Shown piece after piece: positions 8,709 to 16,512 of a DNA stretch of 64,000 nt. Source of the stretch: Gulbenkiania mobilis (lineage in GTDB: Bacteria > Pseudomonadota > Gammaproteobacteria > Burkholderiales > Chromobacteriaceae). A program made the position numbers and the translations under genes. Numbering within the stretch: the stretch's first letter is position 1; each line of letters begins with the position of its first letter. The stretch is from the NCBI GenBank assembly GCA_004346645.1, contig SMDA01000001.1, positions 248,001-312,000 on the forward strand. The letters run 5' to 3'. The notes beneath the pieces were generated by a model. It did no database searches, was not told the origin of the DNA, and saw only the letters and a list, made by a program, of their open reading frames with translations.

Positions 8709-8737
8709 TATAATCTTAGGCGGGTTTATAGGCGGGT
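8709..8737 (+). promoter_or_regulatory. Integrase promoter overlapped by a tandem GGCGGGT operator
   Basis: TATAAT at 8709-8714 is a perfect -10 box, followed by GGCGGGT at 8719-8725 and 8731-8737 (12-bp period). These would cover the transcription start and the ribosome site of the integrase gene at 8744. The same tandem motif recurs at 13543-13561 (opposite strand) and 20172-20190. A repressor or integrase arm site is inferred. CGCGTAA words at 8613, 8643 and 8697 lie just upstream. Confidence 0.5.
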
Positions 8738-8743
8738 GCGATT

Positions 8744-10027
8744 ATGCCAAGAGTAGCGAAAGAACTATCAGCGTTGGAGGTGAAACGCCTCTCAGAGCCG
8801 GGGATGCACGCCGTGGGCGGCGTCCCCGGGCTCCATCTTCAAGTCCTCCCCGGCGGAGGAAAGACCTGGCTGTTGCGGGTCACTATCGGGGCGACCGCGA
8901 GCGGCAAGCAGCGCCGCAGCGAGGTCGGCTTGGGCGGGTATCCGGCGGTGACACTACAGCAAGCCCGGGACAAGGCGCGCGAGGTCCGGGAGAAGATCGC
9001 CCAAGGCATCGACCCGATAGCGGAGCGCAAGGCTGCGCGGTCGGCTTTGCTGGCGAGCCGGGCGACTGAAATCACCTTCGAGGAAGCCGCGCGGCAGTGC
9101 ATTGAAGCGAAGTCCCCCGAGTGGAAGAACGCGAAGCACGCCCAGCAGTGGACCAACACGCTGACCACCTACGCTTTCCCGACCCTCGCCAAACTACAGG
9201 TTCGCGACATCGACACGCCGCACGTCTTGGAAGTGCTCGAACCGATCTGGAAGGTGAAAACCGAGACAGCCGAACGGCTCCGCGGGCGCATCGAGTCTGT
9301 TCTGGATTGGGCAACAGCTCGCAAGTACCGCGACGGCTCGAACCCGGCACGCTGGAGGGGGAACCTTGAAGCGATGCTGCCCAAGCCGTCGAAGGTGGCG
9401 AAGAACGGCAACCATGCCGCGCTGCCCTTCTCAGAGGCTCCCGCATTCATGACGCATCTTCGCAAGATGGAAGGGACCGGCGCGCGGGCGCTGGAATTCA
9501 CCATTCTGACCGCCGCCCGCTCCGGCGAAGTACGCGGGGCGAAGTGGGACGAAATCGACCTTGAGGCCGGAGTCTGGACGATCCCGGCGGACCGCATGAA
9601 GATGGGCAAGGAACACACCGTGCCGCTCACCGAGGATGCGGTGGCGCTGTTGAAGGCCCTGCCGGTGTTCGAGGGCAATAATCTTGTATTCCCTGCATCC
9701 CGTGGCGGCGAGTTGTCGGATATGACGCTGGCCGCGGTCATCAAGCGTATGCACGAAAGCGAGACGAAGGCCGGACGCAAGGGCTACATTGACCCGAAGC
9801 AAACCGACAAGAACGGCAACCCGAAGGTTGCCACCCCGCACGGGTTCCGCTCGACCTTCCGTGACTGGGCAGGCGAGACAACGCACCACCCCCGGGAAGT
9901 GATCGAACATGCCCTTGCCCACCAGCTCAAGGACAAGGCCGAAGCCGCCTATGCGCGCGGCAGTCTTTTCCAGAAACGACGGGCACTTATGGAGGATTGG
10001 ACAGCGTACTGTCGCCCTAAAAAGTAA
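8744..10027 (+). CDS. int: P4-type tyrosine integrase
   Basis: A 427-residue site-specific recombinase. Residues 1-100 form the DUF4102-type arm-binding domain (LPGGGKTWLLRV, VGLGGYPAVTLQQARDKARE), followed by a SAM-like core-binding domain. The catalytic domain shows R259 (TAARSGEVRGAKW), a lysine in the KMGKEHTVPL hairpin, HGFR (H366, R369), H392 (HALAH) and the nucleophile Y403 in AAYARGSLFQKRR. All residues needed for activity are present. It faces inward from the left end, and tRNA 3' ends are the usual targets of this family, in line with the tRNA-Ser site. Confidence 0.96.
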   Translation: MPRVAKELSALEVKRLSEPGMHAVGGVPGLHLQVLPGGGKTWLLRVTIGATASGKQRRSEVGLGGYPAVTLQQARDKAREVREKIAQGIDPIAERKAARSALLASRATEITFEEAARQCIEAKSPEWKNAKHAQQWTNTLTTYAFPTLAKLQVRDIDTPHVLEVLEPIWKVKTETAERLRGRIESVLDWATARKYRDGSNPARWRGNLEAMLPKPSKVAKNGNHAALPFSEAPAFMTHLRKMEGTGARALEFTILTAARSGEVRGAKWDEIDLEAGVWTIPADRMKMGKEHTVPLTEDAVALLKALPVFEGNNLVFPASRGGELSDMTLAAVIKRMHESETKAGRKGYIDPKQTDKNGNPKVATPHGFRSTFRDWAGETTHHPREVIEHALAHQLKDKAEAAYARGSLFQKRRALMEDWTAYCRPKK

Positions 10028-10047
10028 AGTAAGACGTTGATCTACAA
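10019..10047 (+). repeat. 29-bp repeat, copy 1
   Basis: Starts AAAAAGTAAAGTAAG and ends CGTTGATCTACAA, overlapping the integrase stop codon. It matches copy 2 (16336-16364) at 28 of 29 positions. Each copy lies in the leader region before a block of element genes. Confidence 0.75.
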
Positions 10048-10287
10048 AAAGATTTTCGACTTTAAGGCTAGACGAGACGCCCGGAAAGTCTTATAGTCTT
10101 TCGCATATCCCGCCGGTTCCCCGGCGCGGACGTACAGAAATGGAGAACGAGTTGAGCCACTGGTGGCTCGACCTTCACCCGTTTCTGGTGCGAGTCATCC
10201 GAGGGGAAGTGTTCGAGCTGTGTTATCGGCTCCGCGCTTCCCCTTCTTGTTTTTGGCGGGCAGCGCGGACGTATTGGGACCGCTGCC

Positions 10288-10479
10288 ATGCAAACACAAT
10301 CAACAAAATCACTCCGTCCAGCCCAAGCGGCTGAGTTCTTGGGCATCAGCCACGCGACCCTCTGGCGCTGGCTCAAGGAGCGCCCGGACTTCCCCCGCCC
10401 GCGCAAGATCGGCGCACGTACCACCATTTGGATCGTCGCCGAACTTGAACAGTGGCGTGATGCTCAAGCGCATCAGTGA
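10288..10479 (+). CDS. AlpA-family helix-turn-helix regulator
   Basis: A 63-residue protein with a single winged-helix motif: LRPAQAAEFLGISHATLWRW (residues 9-28), then the PRKIGARTTIW wing. This is the AlpA/MerR-like excisionase fold. In P4-like satellites and phage-inducible islands, AlpA acts as excisionase and/or activator of the satellite genes, which fits its place between the integrase and the replication gene. The 260 bp before it contain the first 29-bp repeat and no other clear gene. The next gene starts 12 bp after its stop. Confidence 0.88.
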   Translation: MQTQSTKSLRPAQAAEFLGISHATLWRWLKERPDFPRPRKIGARTTIWIVAELEQWRDAQAHQ

Positions 10480-10491
10480 GGAGACGGACCC

Positions 10492-10842
10492 ATGAAACCG
10501 AGCCTCATTGCGCAAATAGCTGCGCCCACCGAAGCCCGCCGCGCGTCCTACGTCGCTTGGCTGCTCCGTCTCGACCCTCTCCGCGTGTTCCCCGCCGGGC
10601 CTGAGTGCAACACCGAAGCCGATCAACACCTTGTTGATACGGTGATTGCCCAGCTCGAAGAACTGACCGAGCAGGCCGCGCGCTCCTCCGACCGCTCGCC
10701 GCGGGCCGTCTGGTTCCGTCGCACCCTCGATCACTGCAACGAGGTGATGAGCGGCAAGGCCGATCCCGCCGACAACGGCTGGTTCGACAACAAGGCCGGG
10801 TATCGCCGCGGAATCCACCTGTTTCAGGAGGTCGCAGAATGA
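10492..10842 (+). CDS. Unknown protein in the replication operon of the element
   Basis: A 116-residue, mostly helical soluble protein that I do not recognise. It contains YVAWLLRLDPLRVFP and AVWFRRTLDHCNEVM. GTGAGGAGACGG precedes its ATG, and its stop overlaps the primase start (ATGA), so it is co-translated with the replication protein. A replication accessory role is possible by position only. Confidence 0.65.
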   Translation: MKPSLIAQIAAPTEARRASYVAWLLRLDPLRVFPAGPECNTEADQHLVDTVIAQLEELTEQAARSSDRSPRAVWFRRTLDHCNEVMSGKADPADNGWFDNKAGYRRGIHLFQEVAE

Positions 10843-13055
10843 TTGCTGACTTCCTCGACAACTACCGCCCCGGCGGGCCGTTCGTTCTCACGTCCATCGT
10901 CCCGGACGGGAAAACCGAGACGCGCACCTTCACCGACTCGAAGGAGGCGGAGGCGTGGGCCATTCGCCAGAACGAAACCAAGAACATCTACTTCCACGTC
11001 AATCGCACGCGGGGACCGCTGACGGCGAAGGCGAAGAAGGAGGACATTGCCGCCGTTGAATACCTGCACGTTGACATCGACCCGCGCACCGGGGAGGACT
11101 TCGAGCAGGAGCGCGCCCGCATCCTTCGCTTGCTGACTGCCGAACTGCCCAAGGGCGTCCCGGTTCCCTCGCTGGTGATCGACTCCGGCGGAGGCTTTCA
11201 GGCCTTCTGGCGTCTGGCGGAGCCGCTGAACATCGACGGCGACACCGACAAGGCCCACGAAGCCGAACGCTACAACCGGGCGCTTGAACTCGCCTTCGGT
11301 GCTGACTCGTGCCACGACGTTTCGCGCATCATGCGCACGCCGGGGACGATGAACTGGCCGAACAAGAAGAAGCGCGACAAGGGCCGGGAGCCGCGCGAGG
11401 CGGAGGTGTACAGCCGCACGGGTGCCACCTATCCGCTGAGCGCGTTCAAGCCCGCCCCCGCCGTCAGCACGAAGCCCCGCGCTGCCACCGGGAAGGCATC
11501 CGCGCCCGTGCCCTTGGGCGAGGGTATGGGGATGGGCACGGAGGAGCTGCTAGCGTGGGCGAAGGCCAACGGCAAAACGCTCAAGGAATCGACCCTTGCG
11601 CGGATCGCCACCGGCGAGGACCCGTTGGACCCGGCCAAGTACCCCTCCCGCTCCGAAGCGTTGTTTGCTGTGTGCTGCGACCTTGTCCGGGCCGGGGCTG
11701 ATGATGCGGTGATCTTTGCCGCGATCACGGACCCGAACAACAAGATTGCCGAGAGCGTGCGGGAGAAACCCCGCTGGCAAGCCTACGCCGCGGACCAGAT
11801 CCAGAAGGCCCGCGCGAAGGTGGCCGAAGCCGCGCAGCTCCCGACTTGGGACCGCGTGAACAAGGACGGCGAGCCGCTGGCCAGCTACTGGAACGCCCGG
11901 ACGGCGCTGCTACTGATGGGCGTGGAATGCCGCTATGACAAGTTCCGCGCCCGCCACCTCGTGGGCTCCCATGAGTTGCAGGAGTTCGCCGGGGAGTTCT
12001 CCGACCACGCGGAGCGCATCTTGCGTGACGAGATCATCCGCCGCTTCGGCTTCGATCCGGGCGACATGAACACGAACAAGGCGGTGCTGTCGCTGTGTAC
12101 GGAAAACCGCTTTGACTCGCTGATCGACCACCTCCATGCCCTCCCGGCATGGGATGGGAAGCCGCGCCTTGATTCCTGGCTGATCGACTTCTGCGGGGCG
12201 GAGGATAGCCCTTACACGCGCGCCGCCGGGGCCGTCTGGCTGACCGCGGCAATCGCCCGCGCCTTCGAGCCGGGCCTGAAGTTCGATTACATGCTGGTGC
12301 TGATGGGAGGCCAAGGCGTGGGGAAATCGACCGCGCTGCGCATCCTCGCGGGTGACGAGTTCTTCTCTGATGCCGCCTTCCTTGGGGCGCGGGACGCCCG
12401 CGAAGTCTTGGAGGTGTCCTCCGGGGTGTGGATTCTCGAATGCGCAGAGCTGGATGGCATGAGCAAGAAGGACGTTTCAGCCCTCAAGGCGACGATTGCC
12501 CGGCAGGCCGACACCGGACGCCCGGCCTACGCGCGCAGCCCCGTCACGGTCCCCCGGCGCTTTGTCTTGGCGGGAACCACCAATGAGGAGCGTTTCCTAC
12601 AAGACCCGACCGAGAACCGCCGCTTCTGGCCGGTCGCCGTGTCCCGTGTTGACCTCGAAGGCCTGCACGCCGCGCGTGACCAGCTCATCGCGGAGGCGCT
12701 GGCCCGCTACCGCTCCGGCGACTACGCGCTGACCCTCGAAGGGGAAGCCGCCACCGGCGCGAAGCAGGCGCAAGCGCAACGCCGCGTGGTCGATGAGGGC
12801 TTCATGGAATGCCTCGAAGGAATGCGCGACGAAATCCAGCAATGGAAGGGCCAATGGATCGTCAAGACGGAGGCGGTATACAACCGGCTGGGCATCCCGC
12901 AGAAGGACCGCAACGGCGGAGTACCCCGGAAGGTGAAGGAGGCGATGACGGCGCTGAGGTGGAAGCCAGAAGGCCCCGTGCGGATCGACGGGGAACTGTG
13001 CCGCATCTACGTCTGGGCCGGGGACGGAAACCCGGCGGGCCTCGCTCCCTTCTGA
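10839..13055 (+). CDS. PrimPol/VapE-type primase-helicase
   Basis: A 738-residue fusion. The N-terminal part resembles an archaeo-eukaryotic-type primase: VEYLHVDIDPRTG near residues 73-85 supplies the acidic pair, SGGGFQAFW follows, and SRIMRTPGTMNWPNK is the usual downstream motif. The C-terminal half is the virulence-associated E / DUF5906-like ATPase, with a Walker A at GGQGVGKST near residues 489-497, WILECAELDGM as Walker B region, and GTTNEERFLQDPTENRRFW with the arginine finger. Such proteins initiate and prime replication of satellites and plasmids, so the element probably replicates after excision. The iteron-like region directly behind it is a candidate origin. Confidence 0.9.
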   Translation: MIADFLDNYRPGGPFVLTSIVPDGKTETRTFTDSKEAEAWAIRQNETKNIYFHVNRTRGPLTAKAKKEDIAAVEYLHVDIDPRTGEDFEQERARILRLLTAELPKGVPVPSLVIDSGGGFQAFWRLAEPLNIDGDTDKAHEAERYNRALELAFGADSCHDVSRIMRTPGTMNWPNKKKRDKGREPREAEVYSRTGATYPLSAFKPAPAVSTKPRAATGKASAPVPLGEGMGMGTEELLAWAKANGKTLKESTLARIATGEDPLDPAKYPSRSEALFAVCCDLVRAGADDAVIFAAITDPNNKIAESVREKPRWQAYAADQIQKARAKVAEAAQLPTWDRVNKDGEPLASYWNARTALLLMGVECRYDKFRARHLVGSHELQEFAGEFSDHAERILRDEIIRRFGFDPGDMNTNKAVLSLCTENRFDSLIDHLHALPAWDGKPRLDSWLIDFCGAEDSPYTRAAGAVWLTAAIARAFEPGLKFDYMLVLMGGQGVGKSTALRILAGDEFFSDAAFLGARDAREVLEVSSGVWILECAELDGMSKKDVSALKATIARQADTGRPAYARSPVTVPRRFVLAGTTNEERFLQDPTENRRFWPVAVSRVDLEGLHAARDQLIAEALARYRSGDYALTLEGEAATGAKQAQAQRRVVDEGFMECLEGMRDEIQQWKGQWIVKTEAVYNRLGIPQKDRNGGVPRKVKEAMTALRWKPEGPVRIDGELCRIYVWAGDGNPAGLAPF

Positions 13056-13279
13056 TGGGCGAGGTGCCAGAGTTACGCGAAAATGGGCGGGTTCCCCGTA
13101 ACGGCCGGAAATCCATCAACGGGTGGACTTCCGGCTGTATTTTTTGCGCTCGGGTTACGCGATACGCGTCAATTCCTATTAGACCCTTACGCGTATACGG
13201 CGCGACGCCCTACGCCCACGGGTCGGGCGGGAGCAGGTCCCGGTTCTCCTCCCCTCCTGAAGTCTTTTACCTACTTTCC

Positions 13280-13296
13280 CCGTAACCGCGTAACGG
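13280..13296. repeat. 17-bp iteron CCGTAACCGCGTAACGG, copy 1
   Basis: Identical to 13367-13383, 87 bp apart. Imperfectly palindromic, and contains the CGCGTAA word also found near the left end of the element. Confidence 0.7.
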
Positions 13297-13366
13297 AAAG
13301 CCGGGAAAGCCAGAAGCGTATGGGGTTCGGGGCAGTTACGTGGAAGCAGTCCCGCCGCGTAGCGAC

Positions 13367-13383
13367 CCGTAACCGCGTAACGG
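13367..13383. repeat. 17-bp iteron CCGTAACCGCGTAACGG, copy 2
   Basis: Identical to the copy at 13280. Confidence 0.7.
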
Positions 13384-13542
13384 CTCCCGCCCCTTGGGCT
13401 GATTCACCCCCGCGCCGCCGCCCGGCGTCATGGGCCAGCAGCGACCGGCACGCATACAAGATCATGCCGCGCTGATTATGGCGGAGGCTTTCTCCCCGCA
13501 GTTCTCCATAGCTGTTGGAATTTCCGCATGTTTCGCGGAAAA

Positions 13543-13561
13543 ACCCGCCTATACACCCGCC
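13543..13561 (-). promoter_or_regulatory. Tandem GGCGGGT motif, middle copy
   Basis: ACCCGCCTATACACCCGCC on the plus strand, that is two GGCGGGT words with a 12-bp period on the minus strand, 74 bp upstream of the recombinase-like gene. It has the same geometry as the copies at 8719 and 20172. Confidence 0.55.
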
Positions 13562-13634
13562 TAAAAACCTTTATCTCCCGTGATCCGGTCGCTAGAATCT
13601 ATCGAAACCGCATTCACGATAGGACCCGACCATC

Positions 13635-14261
13635 ATGGCCCGCTTCATCCTGTACGCCCGCCGGGCACTCGACACCGACCCCGCTACTGAGGACCAGTTC
13701 GCCCCGCTCCGCGCCTTCTGCGCCGCTGCTGGGCATGAGGTAGTCGCTGAGTACGCTGACGAGAACATCGACACCCGCGCCGCCCGCGATCCCCGCCCGT
13801 ACCTTGACCGCGCGATCTTCGACACCCTCCGGGGCGCAGCGGATGGCATCGCTGCTGTTTCGTTCGACCGGCTGGCCCGTAGTGTGGGCGACCTCGAAAA
13901 GCTGCTACGCGAGCTGTCCGTGGCTGGCGCTGGCCTGTACGTCGCTGACCTCGACCTCGACACCCGCACGCCCGCCGGGGCCGCGATCCTCCGCGCTGTC
14001 GCCGCCGTGGTCACGTTCGACAAGGCTGTGCGCGTAGAAGCCCTGCGCCGGGGCCACCGCAAGGCGAGGGCCAAGGGCGTGAAGATCGGCGCACCCCGCA
14101 TGTCCCGGAGCCTTGAGGACAAGATCGCCGCGCTGCTCAAGGCCGGGGTGAAGCCCGACCGTGTCCGCACGATCACGCACGCCGGCAAGTCCGCGATCTA
14201 CCGCATCAGGAAGGACTTGGAAGCCGCCGCCGCCCTCGCCACCGAGGAGGCCGAAGCATGA
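13635..14261 (+). CDS. Serine-recombinase-like protein lacking the catalytic serine
   Basis: A 208-residue resolvase/invertase-fold protein. The hallmark FDRLARSVGDL (near residues 76-86) is intact, and the C-terminus has the usual basic linker (HRKARAKGVKIGAPRMS) and a helix-turn-helix. The N-terminus reads FILYARRALDTDPATEDQ where active enzymes have Y-x-R-V-S-T, so the nucleophile serine is an alanine. No serine occurs before the FDRLARS motif. It is therefore probably a DNA-binding protein without recombinase activity, perhaps a regulator of the element. The next gene overlaps it by 4 bp (ATGA). Confidence 0.8.
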   Translation: MARFILYARRALDTDPATEDQFAPLRAFCAAAGHEVVAEYADENIDTRAARDPRPYLDRAIFDTLRGAADGIAAVSFDRLARSVGDLEKLLRELSVAGAGLYVADLDLDTRTPAGAAILRAVAAVVTFDKAVRVEALRRGHRKARAKGVKIGAPRMSRSLEDKIAALLKAGVKPDRVRTITHAGKSAIYRIRKDLEAAAALATEEAEA

Positions 14262-14683
14262 GCCGCAACACTCAACTGACCAAGGGCATCGTCCGCGACC
14301 TCGCCACGAAGGGCCTGCCCGCTGACGCGCTGAACGTAGTGCGCGAACTCGCCGCCGAAGGGTGCCGTGAGCACGCCATCCGCCGGACCCTTGGGCTATC
14401 CCCCGCGCAGTGGAACGCCCTCAAGAAGGATGACGCCGAAGGCGAGCTGTCACCGCTGGCGCTGGCAATCGAGGAAGGCCGGGCCGAAGGCGCGGGCGAG
14501 GTCATCGCCGTCATGCGCGCCCGGATGAAGGAAGGCGACACCCGCGCCGCCGAATGGCTGGGCGACAAGCTCTACAAGATCGGACGCGAGGACGGCCCCG
14601 GCGAAGCGCCCCGCGTCCTCATTCAAATCAATGCGGCCCTGAGCCCCGAGGAATACGCGAGGGTGATCCATGTATCCGACTGA
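14258..14683 (+). CDS. Terminase small subunit-like protein
   Basis: A 141-residue protein immediately before the large terminase and overlapping it by 14 bp. It has an N-terminal helix-turn-helix (REHAIRRTLGLSPAQWNAL), then LALAIEEGRAEGAGEVIAVM and MKEGDTRAAEWLGDKL, the helical pattern seen in small terminase subunits (compare the KEGDTxAAxxWL motif of that family). It would recognise the packaging site on element DNA. The call rests on pattern and position, not on a decisive motif. Confidence 0.7.
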   Translation: MSRNTQLTKGIVRDLATKGLPADALNVVRELAAEGCREHAIRRTLGLSPAQWNALKKDDAEGELSPLALAIEEGRAEGAGEVIAVMRARMKEGDTRAAEWLGDKLYKIGREDGPGEAPRVLIQINAALSPEEYARVIHVSD

Positions 14684-16073
14684 CAACGTGATCCGCCCGA
14701 CCGCCTTTCAGGCTCGCGTGCTGGCGGTGCCTGAGGACGTGTTCTTGTTCCTTGGCGGGGGCCGCGGGGGCGGCAAGTCCTTCGCCCTGATGCTCCTGAT
14801 CCTGCGACACGTCCAGCAATACGGCCCGCGTGCTCGGGTTCTCGTGACGCGCCGCCGGTTGAAGTCGCTGCTTCAGTTCGCCGAAGAACTCCGGGGCCTT
14901 CTCCGCTCCGCCTTCGGGCCGGGCGTCAGCTACAACATGAATGACAACGTGTTCCGGCTCCCGAACGGCGCAGCGATCTTCATGACGCATTGCGAGTCCG
15001 TGAGCGCCCTACAAGACACGATTCAGGGCCACACCTACAGCCTCGTGATCGTGGACGAAGCAGGCGAAGGTCCGCCGCTGGAAGTCATCGACCAACTCGG
15101 GCTGTCGCTGCGCGCTCCGGGCGTCCCGCTCCGCATGATCCTTGCCGGGAACCCCGGCGGGGCGAACCATTCCGCCTTGTCGGAGCGATACGTCACCGCG
15201 CGCGACCCTTGGGCAATCTTCGAGTTCGCCGGGCAGAGCTGGGCCTATGCGCCTTCGACGGTCGATTCAAACCCGCACCTGCCGGAGGCGTACCAACGCA
15301 ACTTCGAGGTTCTGCGGACCACCGACCCGGCGCTGTACAAGGCGCACCGGCACGGCGACTGGTCAGCGATCACGGGGGACTTCTTCGCCGGATCGTGGCG
15401 GGCTGATGAAATGGTCATCGACCATCACGACCTCCCGCCGCATCTGTTCGCCTCGCTCAAGCTCGCCATCGACTGGGGCAGCGCCGCGCCGTGCGTCGCC
15501 TTGCTCATAGGCACGCTCGCCTATGACGTGCGGCTCCCGGATGATCGGGTGATGCCGAAGGGCAGCGTTGTCGTGTATGACGAGCACGCGGAGTTCGACC
15601 CGCGCAACATCGCCCGCGGCACGGGCCGTTCGCCGTCGCAGATTGCGCCCGCCCTTCATGCCATGTGCGCCCGCTCCGGTGTCCGCGCGCGGGGCGTCAT
15701 CGACGCCGCCGCCGAAGCCAAGACCGCCGGGCGTCACGAGGACAGCATCAGCGACTTGTTCCGCGCCGCCGGGGTTCGCGTCTCGCCCGCTCGCAAGGGG
15801 CCGCGTGTCCCGCGCTTCGAGGCGTTGAAGCAGATGATGATTGCGCGGGAGTTCTACGTGGCGAGCCGCTGCGCCGGATGGCTCCGCACCGTGCCCAGCT
15901 TGCCGCGCGATCCTCGCAACCCGGAGGACGTGGACACGAAGGCCGTGGATCACTGGCTGGATGCGACCAGCTACGGGCTGGCTGGGTCCGCTTCGGGCCT
16001 CGTGACCGTGGGCGACTTCGGCGGAGCGCCGCCGCGCCTGCCCGATACCGGCGACCGTGTCATGTACGTTTGA
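14670..16073 (+). CDS. Phage terminase large subunit
   Basis: A 467-residue packaging ATPase/nuclease. The Walker A is LGGGRGGGKS (residues about 27-36), Walker B LVIVDEAGEG (about 124-133), and a coupling-motif-like LAGNPGG follows. The RNase H-like nuclease starts at LAIDWGSAAP (D near 267), with further acidic residues in GVIDAAAEA and DVDTKAVDHWLDA. Length and domain order match full terminases. The striking point is that no portal, protease, capsid or tail gene follows. It may package element DNA into helper-phage heads or replace the helper's own terminase. Confidence 0.92.
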   Translation: MYPTDNVIRPTAFQARVLAVPEDVFLFLGGGRGGGKSFALMLLILRHVQQYGPRARVLVTRRRLKSLLQFAEELRGLLRSAFGPGVSYNMNDNVFRLPNGAAIFMTHCESVSALQDTIQGHTYSLVIVDEAGEGPPLEVIDQLGLSLRAPGVPLRMILAGNPGGANHSALSERYVTARDPWAIFEFAGQSWAYAPSTVDSNPHLPEAYQRNFEVLRTTDPALYKAHRHGDWSAITGDFFAGSWRADEMVIDHHDLPPHLFASLKLAIDWGSAAPCVALLIGTLAYDVRLPDDRVMPKGSVVVYDEHAEFDPRNIARGTGRSPSQIAPALHAMCARSGVRARGVIDAAAEAKTAGRHEDSISDLFRAAGVRVSPARKGPRVPRFEALKQMMIAREFYVASRCAGWLRTVPSLPRDPRNPEDVDTKAVDHWLDATSYGLAGSASGLVTVGDFGGAPPRLPDTGDRVMYV

Positions 16074-16085
16074 GGAGGTCCCACC

Positions 16086-16349
16086 ATGCGTAGCCTTGTA
16101 GCCGTCCCGCTGCTGATTCTCGCCACCGTAGCGGCAGCGGAGGAGCGCCCCCTGTACTCTGCCCAGGACTCGCTCCGGCGGGCGCAGGTCGGCACATTCT
16201 CGCCACGCCTCGCGCCTCCCGTCCGGGTTCAGGAGACGGCCCGAGGAGCCGCGCGCCCGTTCGAGCGTATGGAGTGCCGCCCGGACCCCAGCCGACCGCT
16301 GGAACGGGCCATCATCTGCACCCCAACCGAACCCGAAAAAGTAAAGTAA
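16086..16349 (+). CDS. Small exported protein of unknown function
   Basis: An 87-residue product with a clear signal peptide (MRSLVAVPLLILATVAAA, cleavage near residue 19) and a proline- and arginine-rich mature part with two cysteines. AGGAGG precedes the start, 12 bp behind the large terminase. Unrecognised. A small exported protein in a satellite could interfere with superinfection or lysis, but that is speculation. Confidence 0.55.
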   Translation: MRSLVAVPLLILATVAAAEERPLYSAQDSLRRAQVGTFSPRLAPPVRVQETARGAARPFERMECRPDPSRPLERAIICTPTEPEKVK

Positions 16350-16364
16350 GCCGTTGATCTACAA
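16336..16364 (+). repeat. 29-bp repeat, copy 2
   Basis: Differs from 10019-10047 by one base (C for A at 16351). It overlaps the stop codon of the exported-protein gene and precedes the next gene block at 16513, so it may be a shared promoter-proximal or activator site. Confidence 0.75.
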
Positions 16365-16512
16365 GATAAATTTCTTGCCGCGGACTGGATCGGGGCCTTA
16401 TCCTTACTGAAAGTGTGGGCATTTCGCGCCCGCGCCTTGATAGTGGGATGAGCCCCGCTGGTTACGTGCTTTGGGCCTCTCCCGGTTGTGACAACTGAGA
16501 CAGGAGCCCGAC

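Larger units (their letters stand above)
13056..13634. other. Iteron-like region, candidate replication origin
   Basis: A 579-bp gap behind the primase-helicase gene, rich in GTTACGCG/CGCGTAAC words: 13073, 13155 and 13187 in one direction, partial copies at 13097 and 13335, and two identical 17-mers CCGTAACCGCGTAACGG at 13280-13296 and 13367-13383. It also holds a near-palindrome around 13521-13541 (TTTCCGC...CGCGGAAA) and a minus-strand copy of the tandem GGCGGGT motif at 13543-13561. An open frame at 13083-13475 has no recognisable content. An origin or regulatory function is inferred from repeats beside a replication initiator. Confidence 0.55.

Noticed and set aside
12809..13285. 158-residue frame overlapping the 3' end of the primase-helicase
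   Set aside because: It is a shadow frame of a well-supported gene.
13083..13475. 130-residue open frame in the iteron-like region
   Set aside because: No ribosome site, low-complexity composition and no recognisable motif. The repeats explain the region better.
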